From Burkholderiaceae bacterium (GTDB lineage: Bacteria; Pseudomonadota; Gammaproteobacteria; Burkholderiales; Burkholderiaceae_C), in contig JACKLM010000002.1 of the NCBI GenBank assembly GCA_024235895.1, positions 744,001 through 808,000 of the forward strand: 64,000 nt of DNA, read 5' to 3'. Below, one piece after another: positions 35,319-43,705 of the stretch; the stretch's first letter is position 1; the number at the start of each line of letters is the position of its first letter. The translations under genes were made by a program, and so were the position numbers. Below the pieces are notes generated by a model. That model was not told where the DNA came from. It ran no database searches and saw nothing but the letters and a program-made list of their open reading frames with translations.

Positions 35319-37336
35319 GACGGGGTCTCCTCGGAGGGGACCCGCGCGGCCAGCTCGGCGCGCAGCCGCTTGAGCCGCTCGCGCGGGTCGTCCTTGACCA
35401 CGGCGGCGTCGAGTTTCATCTCGGCGACGAAGCGGCTCGGTTGCGCCGGCACGGTCTCGCGCCCGCGCTTGCGCCGGCGCAGCGTGCTGACCAGCAGCGT
35501 GCGCTGCGCGCGCGTGATGCCGACGTACATCAGCCGCCGCTCCTCGTGCAGCCGCTCGGCGCTCAGCGCCTCGCCGTCGGCGCGAAACGGCAGCAGCCCC
35601 TCGACGACGCCGGCGAGCACGACGTGCGGCCATTCCAGCCCCTTGGCGGCGTGCAGCGTCGACAGCGTGACGACGTCGGCGTCGTCGCCGCGCTCGGCCA
35701 GGCTGAGGATGACGTTGATCGTCTGCGCCACTTGCAGCACGTTGCCGCGCCCGCGCCCGGCGTCGTCGTCGGCCTCGCAGCGGCGCGCGATCCAGTCGAC
35801 GAAGTCGATCACGTTGGTCCAGCGCGCGACGGCCAGCGCCTGGCTGTCGGCGCCGTCGTGCAGGTGCTGCTCGTAGCCGATCTCGGTCAGCCACGCCAGC
35901 AGCAGCGCGCGCGCCGCCTCGGCGCCCTCGGCCTGGCGCGCACGCTCGGCCAGATCGCCGAGTTCGCGCCCGAAGGCGTGCAGGCTGGCGATCGCGCGCG
36001 GCGCCAGCACCGACGGCAGGCTGGGGGCGGCGAGGGCCGCGAACAGGCTGCAGCGGCGCCGGGCGGCGAATTCGCCCAGGGTCGCCAGCGTCTGGTGGCC
36101 GATGCCGCGGCGCGGCGTCGTCGCCGCGCGCAGGAAGGCCGGGTCGTCGTCCTCGTTGACGAGCAGCCGCAGCCAGGCGACCAGGTCCTTGATCTCGGCG
36201 CGGTCGAAGAAGCTCTGCCCGCCCGAGACCTTGTACGGGATCTGCGCCGCGCGCAGCTTGTGCTCGAAGGCGCGCGACTGGTGGTTGGCGCGGTACAGGA
36301 TCGCGAAGTCCGCCAGCCGCGTGGCCGCCCCGGCGGCGCGCAGCGCCTGGATGCGCGCCACCGCGCGCTCGGCCTCGTGCTCCTCGCCGTCGCACTCGAC
36401 GACGCGCACCGGCTCGCCGTCGCCGAGCTCGCTCCACAGCGTCTTGTCGAACAGCTTGGGGTTGTTCGCGATGACGGCATTGGCGGCGCGCAGGATATGC
36501 CCGGTCGAGCGGTAGTTCTGCTCCAGCGGGATGACCTGCAGGGCCGGGAAGTCCTCGGCCAGGCGCTTCAGGTTGTCCAGCGTCGCGCCGCGCCAGCCGT
36601 AGATGCTCTGGTCGTCGTCGCCGACGGCGGTGAACCGCGCGCGCTCGCCGACGAGCTCGCGCAGCAGCTCGTACTGCACCGCGTTGGTGTCCTGAACCTC
36701 GTCGACGAGGATGTGGTGCAGCCGCTGGCGCCACTTCGCGCGCGCCTCGGCGTCGCGCCGCAGCAGCGCCAGCGGCAGCGTGATCAGGTCGTCGAAGTCG
36801 ACCGCCTGGTAGGCTGCGAGCCGATCCTGGTATTGCCGCATCAGCCGCGCGGCCTGCTGCTCGTCGGCGTCGGTCGCGGCGGCCGCGGCGCCGTCGGCGT
36901 CTAGACCCTGGTTCTTCCAGCGGCTGATCGCCCACTGCCAGCGCCGCGCGCGCGCGTTGTCGCTGCAGCCGCCGGCCTCGCGCAGCAGCCCGAGCACGTC
37001 GTCGGCGTCGAGGATCGAGAAGCTGGGCTTGAGCCCGATGCGCTCGCCGTCCTCGCGCAGCATGCGCACGCCGAGCGCGTGGAAGGTCGCCACCACCAGC
37101 TCGCGCGCCGCCTTCGGCCCGGCCAGCGCGCGGGCGCGCTCGCGCATCTCCTGCGCCGCCTTGTTGGTGAAGGTGATGGCCGCGATCTGCGACGGCTCGA
37201 GCCCGTGCTGCAGCAGCCGCACGATCTTGTGCGCGATCACGCGCGTCTTGCCCGACCCGGCGCCGGCCAGCACCAGGCAGGGCCCTCGCAGGTGGTGCAC
37301 GGCGCGCAGCTGGGCGGGGTTGAGGGTCTCGGTCAT
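35315..37336 (-). CDS. rep: ATP-dependent DNA helicase Rep (UvrD family)
   Basis: The 673-residue superfamily 1A helicase has the same length as E. coli Rep as I recall it. Motifs in order are GAGSGKTRVIAHK (I), ITFTNKAAQEM (Ia), VDEVQDTNAVQ (II), GDDDQSIYGWRGA (III), LEQNYRST (IV), STLHAAKGLEW (V) and ERRLMYVGITRA (VI). It unwinds 3'-5' and helps restart blocked replication forks. The ATG at MTETLNPAQ was chosen because similarity begins there; the frame is open further upstream with no family sequence. Confidence 0.95.
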   Translation of the reverse strand: MTETLNPAQLRAVHHLRGPCLVLAGAGSGKTRVIAHKIVRLLQHGLEPSQIAAITFTNKAAQEMRERARALAGPKAARELVVATFHALGVRMLREDGERIGLKPSFSILDADDVLGLLREAGGCSDNARARRWQWAISRWKNQGLDADGAAAAATDADEQQAARLMRQYQDRLAAYQAVDFDDLITLPLALLRRDAEARAKWRQRLHHILVDEVQDTNAVQYELLRELVGERARFTAVGDDDQSIYGWRGATLDNLKRLAEDFPALQVIPLEQNYRSTGHILRAANAVIANNPKLFDKTLWSELGDGEPVRVVECDGEEHEAERAVARIQALRAAGAATRLADFAILYRANHQSRAFEHKLRAAQIPYKVSGGQSFFDRAEIKDLVAWLRLLVNEDDDPAFLRAATTPRRGIGHQTLATLGEFAARRRCSLFAALAAPSLPSVLAPRAIASLHAFGRELGDLAERARQAEGAEAARALLLAWLTEIGYEQHLHDGADSQALAVARWTNVIDFVDWIARRCEADDDAGRGRGNVLQVAQTINVILSLAERGDDADVVTLSTLHAAKGLEWPHVVLAGVVEGLLPFRADGEALSAERLHEERRLMYVGITRAQRTLLVSTLRRRKRGRETVPAQPSRFVAEMKLDAAVVKDDPRERLKRLRAELAARVPSEETPS

Positions 37337-37429
37337 CGGCGGCGGGCCGGCGTGCCCTGCGGGGGGCGGCTCGGTCGGGGCGTCGCATGATAGCGACGCG
37401 GCCGCGAGGCCCGGCGTCGCGCCGTGCCC

Positions 37430-37435
37430 GACAAT
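37430..37435 (+). promoter_or_regulatory. -10-like hexamer for the L,D-transpeptidase gene
   Basis: GACAAT ends 7 nt before the ATG, with no ribosome binding site between. Confidence 0.4.
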
Positions 37436-37442
37436 CCCCCTG

Positions 37443-39044
37443 ATGTGGCGCGTGCCTGGACCCAGCCGGCGCGAGTGTGTGCTCGCTTTGCTTTCGATGC
37501 CTGTCTTTTCGGCCCGGGCGCTGACCTGTGCCGATCCGGATCTGTGGATCGACGGCGATCGGCCGAGCACGCTGGCCGGCGAGGCGGTGGCGCTTCTCGC
37601 CGCCGCCGGCGACCATGGGCTGGATCCCGGCGACTACGCCGCCGCCGCGCTGGCGGACCTGCTGGCGACCGCGCGGTCGTCGGGGGCCGGCGGCGCGCAG
37701 GCGGCGCGCGAGCTCGCTGCGACGCTGCCGGTGGCACTGCGGGCGATGCTCGCCGACCTCGCCTTCGGCCGCGTCGACCCGCGAACGATCCACCACCGCT
37801 TCAGTGTCGCCCCACGCGCCGGGTTCGACCCCGCGGCGGTGCTCGCTCTGGCTTGCGATCGAGGGTCGCTGGCCGGCGCGGTGGCGGCGGCCGCGCCGCC
37901 GCTGCCGCTGTATCGCCAGCTGATGCACGCGCTGGCCGCCTATCGGCGGTTGGCCGACCATCCGGCCTGGGCGCAGCCGCTGCCGCCGCTGCCCGGCGCC
38001 TCGGGCGCACGTGCCGGACGCCTCGATCCGGGTCAGCCCTGGGGCGGCCTGGCGCTGCTCGCCGAGCGGCTGCGCGCGCTGGGCGACCTCCCGGCGGCCG
38101 GCGCCGAGACCGCACCGGCGGCCCACGATGCGGCGCTGGTCGACGCGGTGCGGGCCTTCCAGGGCCGGCATGGCCTGCTCGTCGACGGCATCGTCGGGCG
38201 CGCCACGCGGGCCGCGCTCGAGGTCACGCCATCGGCCCGCGCGCGCCAGATCGCCTTGACGATGGAGCGGCTGCGCTGGACGCCGCTGATGCAGGCTGCG
38301 CGCATGGTCGTCGTCAACGTCCCCGAGTACACGCTGCGCGGCTACGAGGTGGTCGATGGCCGCATCCGGGTGCGGCTGCAGATGCGCGTCATCGTCGGCG
38401 CGGCGCTGGACCGCGAGACGCCGCTGTTCGACGAGCGCATGCGCCACGTCGAGTTCAGCCCGTACTGGAACGTGCCGCCGTCGATCGCGCGCGAGGAGAC
38501 GGTGCCGCGGCTGCGGCGCGACCCCGGCTACTGGCAGCGCCAGGGATTCGAGTTCGTCGGCCCGGCCGGCGCCGTCGACACCGTGCTGACGCGCGGCAAG
38601 CTCGACGCCGTCGTCGCCGGCGCGCTGCGCATCCGCCAGCGGCCCGGGCCGGCCAATGCGCTGGGGGGCGTCAAGTTCGTCTTCCCGAACCGCGACGCGA
38701 TCTACCTGCACCACACGCCGTCGACCGGGCTGTTCGCGCGCGACCGGCGCGACCTCAGCCACGGCTGCATCCGCATCGAGGATCCGCTCGCGCTGGCGCG
38801 GTTCGCGCTGGACGGCCTGCCCGGCTGGGACGACGCGAGCCTGCGCGAGGCGATGACCGCGGGCCGCTCGCGCACGGTGTCGCTGCCGGCGCCGCTGCCG
38901 GTGCTGATCGCCTACGGAACCGTCGTCGTCAAGGACGGTCGGATCCACTTCTATGATGACGTCTACGGGCACGACGCCCGTCTGGACGAGGCGCTGCGCC
39001 GGCGCCGCCCCCCGCCGCTCGACCGAGGAAGCCCCGCCCGATGA
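37443..39044 (+). CDS. murein L,D-transpeptidase, YcbB/LdtD type
   Basis: The 533-residue envelope enzyme makes 3-3 crosslinks in peptidoglycan. It has a signal peptide (about 1-27), an N-terminal scaffold, a peptidoglycan-binding domain (DAVRAFQGRHGLLVDGIVG) and a YkuD domain. The YkuD domain has the His of YLHHTPST and the catalytic Cys in SHGCIRIEDP. Length and domain order match YcbB. It is coupled through an ATGA overlap to the MepK-like peptidase gene, the same pairing as ycbB-ycbK in enterobacteria. A GACAAT -10-like box precedes the start. Confidence 0.93.
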   Translation: MWRVPGPSRRECVLALLSMPVFSARALTCADPDLWIDGDRPSTLAGEAVALLAAAGDHGLDPGDYAAAALADLLATARSSGAGGAQAARELAATLPVALRAMLADLAFGRVDPRTIHHRFSVAPRAGFDPAAVLALACDRGSLAGAVAAAAPPLPLYRQLMHALAAYRRLADHPAWAQPLPPLPGASGARAGRLDPGQPWGGLALLAERLRALGDLPAAGAETAPAAHDAALVDAVRAFQGRHGLLVDGIVGRATRAALEVTPSARARQIALTMERLRWTPLMQAARMVVVNVPEYTLRGYEVVDGRIRVRLQMRVIVGAALDRETPLFDERMRHVEFSPYWNVPPSIAREETVPRLRRDPGYWQRQGFEFVGPAGAVDTVLTRGKLDAVVAGALRIRQRPGPANALGGVKFVFPNRDAIYLHHTPSTGLFARDRRDLSHGCIRIEDPLALARFALDGLPGWDDASLREAMTAGRSRTVSLPAPLPVLIAYGTVVVKDGRIHFYDDVYGHDARLDEALRRRRPPPLDRGSPAR

Positions 39045-39604
39045 CCGCCACGCCGACCCGCCGCCGCCTGCTCGCACTCGGACTTCGCCACGGCGCCGGG
39101 CTGTCGGCGGTGGCCGCGCTGCCGGAGCTGGCGCTGCCGGCGCGCGCCGCGCCGGCGCGCGCGCGCGGGCTCGAGATGCGCCACCTGCATACGCGCGAGC
39201 ACATCGACATCGTCTACGCGCGCGATGGCAGCTACCTGCCGGAAGCCCTGCGGTCGCTGGACCGCTTCCTGCGCGACCACTACAGTGGCGCCGTGGGCCG
39301 CATCGACCCCAGGCTGCACGACCTGATGCACGCGCTGCGCCAGACGCTGGGCACCGACCGGCCCTTCGACATCGTGTCGGGCTACCGGGCGCCGGCGACC
39401 AATGCGCGCCTGAAGGCCACGCGCGGCGGCGGCGTGGCCACGCGCAGCCTGCACATGGACGGGCGCGCGATCGACCTGCGCATCCCCGGCGTGCCGCTGG
39501 CCGACCTGCGGGATGCGGCGCTCGCGCTGAAGGCGGGTGGGGTCGGCTACTACCCGCGCGACGGCTTCGTCCACGTCGATACCGGCCGCGTCCGGCGCTG
39601 GTAG
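39041..39604 (+). CDS. MepK-like DUF882/M15-type murein peptidase, Tat leader
   Basis: The 187-residue protein has a twin-arginine leader (TRRRLLALGL) and the zinc-site motifs of YcbK/MepK peptidases: GYRAPATNARL, SLHMDGRAIDLR and DGFVHVDTG. MepK cleaves the 3-3 crosslinks made by L,D-transpeptidases, so the overlapping upstream gene and this one form a make-and-break pair. The short C-terminus ends right after the zinc-binding His motif, as in the family. Confidence 0.92.
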   Translation: MTATPTRRRLLALGLRHGAGLSAVAALPELALPARAAPARARGLEMRHLHTREHIDIVYARDGSYLPEALRSLDRFLRDHYSGAVGRIDPRLHDLMHALRQTLGTDRPFDIVSGYRAPATNARLKATRGGGVATRSLHMDGRAIDLRIPGVPLADLRDAALALKAGGVGYYPRDGFVHVDTGRVRRW

Positions 39605-39756
39605 CGCGACGGCGCGCCCGGCCCCGTCACACCGCGCGACGGCGCCGCACAGCCCGCCGGCGCCGGCCGCGAGAGGCCCTCGCCCGGGGCCGCGTCTGGG
39701 GAGTTCCCACCAGACTGACGCTTGCGCGCCGCGGCGCTTGTGCCCATATTGGATAA

Positions 39757-41220
39757 ATGCACAAGGACGGCTCGATGCAAGCGACGGCCGCGCGGCGGGC
39801 CGCGGTGGCCGGCATGTTCTACCCGGGCGATGCGCAGGCGTTGCGCCGCGAGGTGGACGCCTGCCTGGGCGCCGGCCCGGTCGGCAAGGGGGCCGAATCG
39901 CGATCGGGCGCGGATCCGTCGGCAAAACCCAAGCTGCTCGTCGTCCCGCACGCCGGTTATGTCTATTCAGGTGCCGTCGCCGGCCAGGCCTATGCGCGGC
40001 TGCGCCCGCACGCGGGCAGGATCCGGCGCGTCGTCGTCCTCGGGCCCTCGCACCGCGTCGCGCTGCGCGGGCTCGCGCTGCCGGCGCACGATGTGTTCGA
40101 GACGCCTCTCGGCCGGGTCGCGGTCGATCCGGCGGCCCGCGCCGCGCTGGCCGGGCTGCCGCAGGTGTCGACCAGCGCGGCCGCGCACGCCGACGAGCAT
40201 TCGATCGAGGTCCAGCTGCCGTTCCTGCAGCAGCTGCTCGGCGCCGGTTTCACGATCGTCCCGCTCGTCGTCGGCCAGGCCGGCGCCGACGAAGTCGCCC
40301 AGGTCCTGGAGCGGCTGTGGGGCGGCGACGAGACGCTCGTCGTCGTCAGCAGCGACCTGTCGCACTACCTGCCTTATGGCGAGGCGCAGGCCAAGGACGC
40401 GCGAACGGCCCGGCGCATTGCCGCCGGCGCGACCGACCTGCAACCCGACCAGGCCTGCGGCGCGCGCGCGCTCAACGGCGCGCTGCTCGCCCTGCGCCGG
40501 CACGCGCTGGCGCTGCGCCGCATCGACCTGTGCAACTCGGGCGATACCGCAGGCGACCGTCGGCGCGTCGTCGGCTATGCGGCCTTCGTCGCCACCGATG
40601 ACGCGGACGCTACCGCGTGCGTCGACGACGGGGACGAGGCCTCGGCCGGGCGCGAGGGGCTGGGTGGCGCGCTGCTGGCGCGCGCGCACAACGCGATCGC
40701 CGTCCGGCTCGGCCTGGCGTCGGTCGACGAACCTGCGCATGGCGCGCTGGCCGCACCGGGTGCGACCTTCGTGACGCTCAAGGATGCGCGCGGCGGGCTG
40801 CGCGGCTGCATCGGCCGGCTCGAGCCCGACGCCCCGCTGGAGGTCGACGTGCGCCGCAACGCGCAGGCGGCGGCCTTCGCCGACCCGCGCTTCGCGCCGC
40901 TGGCCGCGCGCGAGTGGCCGGGGCTCGCGCTGTCGGTCTCGCTGCTCGGACCGCACGAGCCGCTGCCGCACCAGCCGGATGCGCGCCGCGCCGCGCGTGC
41001 GCTGCGCCCGGGTGTCGACGGCGTCGTGCTGGCCTGGCGCGGTCGGCGCGCGACCTTCCTGCCGCAGGTCTGGGCGCAACTGCCCGATGCCGACGATTTC
41101 GTCGCCGCGCTGCTGCACAAGGCCGGGCTGGGCGAGGGATTCTGGGCCGAGGACCTGACGCTGGCGCGCTACGAGGTGCGCTGTTTCGACGGCGTCGTCG
41201 GCCGCGGAGCCATGGCATGA
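39757..41220 (+). CDS. AmmeMemoRadiSam system proteins B and A fused (MEMO1-AMMECR1)
   Basis: The 487-residue product joins a MEMO1-like dioxygenase-fold domain (about 14-285) and an AMMECR1 domain (about 300-480). The MEMO part shows VVPHAGYVYSG (His65), GPSHR (His99), DEHSIEVQLPFLQ and SSDLSHYLPYG. The AMMECR1 part shows the hallmark LRGCIG and DPRFAPL. In most genomes A and B are separate genes beside a radical SAM gene. The function of the system is unknown. The ATG used follows a CATATT box; an internal ATG at 39775 with AAGGA upstream is a strong alternative start. The stop overlaps the next start (ATGA). Confidence 0.92.
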   Translation: MHKDGSMQATAARRAAVAGMFYPGDAQALRREVDACLGAGPVGKGAESRSGADPSAKPKLLVVPHAGYVYSGAVAGQAYARLRPHAGRIRRVVVLGPSHRVALRGLALPAHDVFETPLGRVAVDPAARAALAGLPQVSTSAAAHADEHSIEVQLPFLQQLLGAGFTIVPLVVGQAGADEVAQVLERLWGGDETLVVVSSDLSHYLPYGEAQAKDARTARRIAAGATDLQPDQACGARALNGALLALRRHALALRRIDLCNSGDTAGDRRRVVGYAAFVATDDADATACVDDGDEASAGREGLGGALLARAHNAIAVRLGLASVDEPAHGALAAPGATFVTLKDARGGLRGCIGRLEPDAPLEVDVRRNAQAAAFADPRFAPLAAREWPGLALSVSLLGPHEPLPHQPDARRAARALRPGVDGVVLAWRGRRATFLPQVWAQLPDADDFVAALLHKAGLGEGFWAEDLTLARYEVRCFDGVVGRGAMA

Positions 41221-42374
41221 ATCGGCTGCCGCACAAGGCCGCCGCGCCCCCGCGCGCCGAGGCGCCCGATCCGGTCGATGCGCAGGCCGATGGCGCGCGC
41301 GCTGCCCAGTGGTGGCACCCGCTGCCCGACGGCCGCCTGCAGTGCGACCTGTGTCCGCGCGACTGCAAGCTGCACCCCGGCCAGCGCGGGCTGTGCTTCG
41401 TTCGCGCGCGTGCGCCGGCCGAACAGGGCGGCGGCATGCTGCTGACGACCTACGGCCGCAGCTCGGGCTTCTGCATCGATCCGATCGAGAAGAAGCCGCT
41501 GAACCACTTCCTGCCCGGCAGCAGCGTGCTGAGCTTCGGCACCGCCGGCTGCAACCTGGCGTGCAAGTTCTGCCAGAACTGGGACATCTCCAAGAGCCGC
41601 GAGATGGACCGGCTGATGGACCGCGCCAGCCCCGGGCGCATCGCCGAGGCGGCGCTGGCCACCGGCAGCGCGAGCGTGGCCTTCACCTACAACGACCCGG
41701 TGATCTTCGCCGAGTATGCGATCGACGCCGCCGAGGCCTGCCGCGCGCGCGGCGTGCGCACGGTCGCGGTGACCGCGGGCTACATCCACGCCGAGCCGCG
41801 ACGCGCGTTCTTCCGGAGCATGGACGCGGCCAACGTCGACCTGAAGGGTTTCAGCGAGGACTTCTACGTCCGCCACACCGGGGCGCACCTGGCACCGGTG
41901 CTCGATACCTTGCAGTTCATCGTTCACGAGACCGACTGCTGGCTCGAGCTGACGACGCTGCTGATCCCGGGGGCGAACGACGGCGACGCCGAGCTGCACG
42001 CGATGACGCGCTGGGTCACCGAGCACCTGGGCCCGGACGTGCCGCTGCACTTCACGGCCTTCCATCCCGACTACCGCATGACCGAGGTGCCGCCGACGCC
42101 GGCGGCGACGCTGCGTCGCGCGCGGGCGATCGCGCGCGACAACGGGCTGCGCCACGTCTACACCGGCAATGTCCACGATACCGAGGGCGGGACGAGCTTC
42201 TGCCACGGTTGCGGCGAGGCGCTGATCGTTCGCGACTGGCACACGATCCGGCGTTACGCCCTCGATGAACAAGGCGCCTGCCCGCACTGCGGCACGACGC
42301 TGGCCGGGCGCTTCGGTGACCGCGCCGGACCGGGCGTGCCGCGGCGCATCCCGGTGCGGCTGGCGGCGCTGTAA
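41217..42374 (+). CDS. AmmeMemoRadiSam system radical SAM enzyme
   Basis: The 385-residue radical SAM protein binds its 4Fe-4S cluster through Cys112, Cys116 and Cys119 (CNLACKFCQNWD), with an N-terminal Cys cluster (CDLCPRDC...GLC) and a C-terminal pair CHGCGE/CPHCG. Its relatives are the PflA-like enzymes of COG1180. The substrate is unknown; the consistent grouping with MEMO and AMMECR1 domains suggests one pathway. It is translationally coupled to the fused A/B protein. It is convergent with the pyruvyltransferase-like gene. Confidence 0.94.
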   Translation: MNRLPHKAAAPPRAEAPDPVDAQADGARAAQWWHPLPDGRLQCDLCPRDCKLHPGQRGLCFVRARAPAEQGGGMLLTTYGRSSGFCIDPIEKKPLNHFLPGSSVLSFGTAGCNLACKFCQNWDISKSREMDRLMDRASPGRIAEAALATGSASVAFTYNDPVIFAEYAIDAAEACRARGVRTVAVTAGYIHAEPRRAFFRSMDAANVDLKGFSEDFYVRHTGAHLAPVLDTLQFIVHETDCWLELTTLLIPGANDGDAELHAMTRWVTEHLGPDVPLHFTAFHPDYRMTEVPPTPAATLRRARAIARDNGLRHVYTGNVHDTEGGTSFCHGCGEALIVRDWHTIRRYALDEQGACPHCGTTLAGRFGDRAGPGVPRRIPVRLAAL

Positions 42375-42423
42375 GCCGGCGCGGGTCGGCGCCCGCGGCG
42401 CAGGCCGGTCGGTGCGTGCGCCG

Positions 42424-43705
42424 TCAGCCCGGCGCGCCGTCGCGAAGGGCCTCGAGCTCGTGCCGGCAACGTGCCGCCAGTGCCGCGGCGCGCTGGCCAT
42501 CGGCGCCGCGCCGGTCGGGCGCATCGCGTGCGAGCAGCCCGGCGATCGCCGGCGCGAGCGCGGCCAGCGCGACCACCCTGGGCATGGCCCTGCCAGGCAG
42601 CTTCGTCGGCGTCCCAGGCCGCGATCACCGCGCGGTGCTTGCGCGCCGCGTCGCCGCGCCCCGGCGCCGCCAACGTGATGCGCGCCCGCGCGAACGCGCA
42701 GGCGACCAGGCGCAGGTGCAGGCTGCCGGCGACGACCGCGCGCGCGCCGGCGACGACGGCGCACAGATCCCACAGGTGCAGCGACTCGACGACCTGCACG
42801 CCGCGCGTCCCCAGCCGCGCCGCGAGCCGGCGCAGCACCGCGGCATCGTCGTGCCAGGGCGCGGCCCCGGCGCGAAGCAGCGCCACGCCGAGCGCGTTCG
42901 CGTGCGCGGCTGGCGCGATCGCGGCGGCCAGCGCGTCCAGCGTCGCGTCGTCGCCGAAGACCGCGCTGCACTGCAGCGCGATCCAGCCCCGCGGGAAGGC
43001 CGCGCGCAGCCGCGCCGGCTCGCCGCGCGCTGCATGCCTTGCGATGCGGCGGCCGAACAGCTCGGCGACCAGCACGGCGGGGTCGGGGACGAGGTTCGCC
43101 GCAATCCGCTGCGCCCGCATCCACGCCAGCGTGCGCGCATCGCGCACCGCGACCGCGTCGGCGCTGGCCAACGTCGTTCGCAGCTCGGCCTGCACCGACT
43201 GCGGCGCGCGCGCCAGCGCGACGCCGCCGACGCCGGCGTGGACGATGCGCACCGCCGCCGGGAAGCGCTCGCGCGCGACCGCATACGGCGTGCGCGCGCC
43301 GGTGCCGAGGACGCGCTGCGCCCAGGCTGCGCGCGCGGCCGCACGCCGCTGCCAGTAGACGGCGGCCGCGGGCGCCTCGGCCGCGTCCATCAGCATCAGC
43401 GCCGCCTGCCAGGCGCGGCATCCCAGCAGCTCGCCGCCGGCGTGCCACAGCAGCGCCGGACCATGCCGCCAGCGCGCGGCCAGCGACGGCAGCGCGTGCA
43501 CGCGGTGACCGCCCAGCGGACGCAGGTCGCGATCGGCGAGGCCGGCGAAGGCGATCTGGCGCCCGGCGAGCAAGGCCTCGGCAACGTGGGCGAGCAGCAT
43601 GTCGCCGAGGTTGTGGCGGTCGAAGGCCCCGAAGACGACGGCTGGCAACGCCGCGCCGGGGGCGACAATGCCTCGCTTCGATGAGTCGACGGGAGCTTCT
43701 CGCAT
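42424..43705 (-). CDS. polysaccharide pyruvyl transferase family protein, apparent frameshift near the 3' end
   Basis: The frame starts with VVFGAFDRHNLGDMLL and later has VVAGSLHLRLVACAFARA, both typical of pyruvyltransferase-like (WcaK/CsaB) proteins. Near 42590 the sequence changes from protein-like (AWDADEAAW) to Arg/Gly/Pro-rich text that runs on to a stop at 42254 inside the convergent radical SAM gene. A one-base shift there restores plausible coding (MPRVVALAALAPAIAGLLAR) ending at 42424, clear of that gene. I therefore end it at 42424, about 426 residues. It is either a real frameshift or a sequence error. Its ATG overlaps that of the divergent amidase. Confidence 0.6.
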
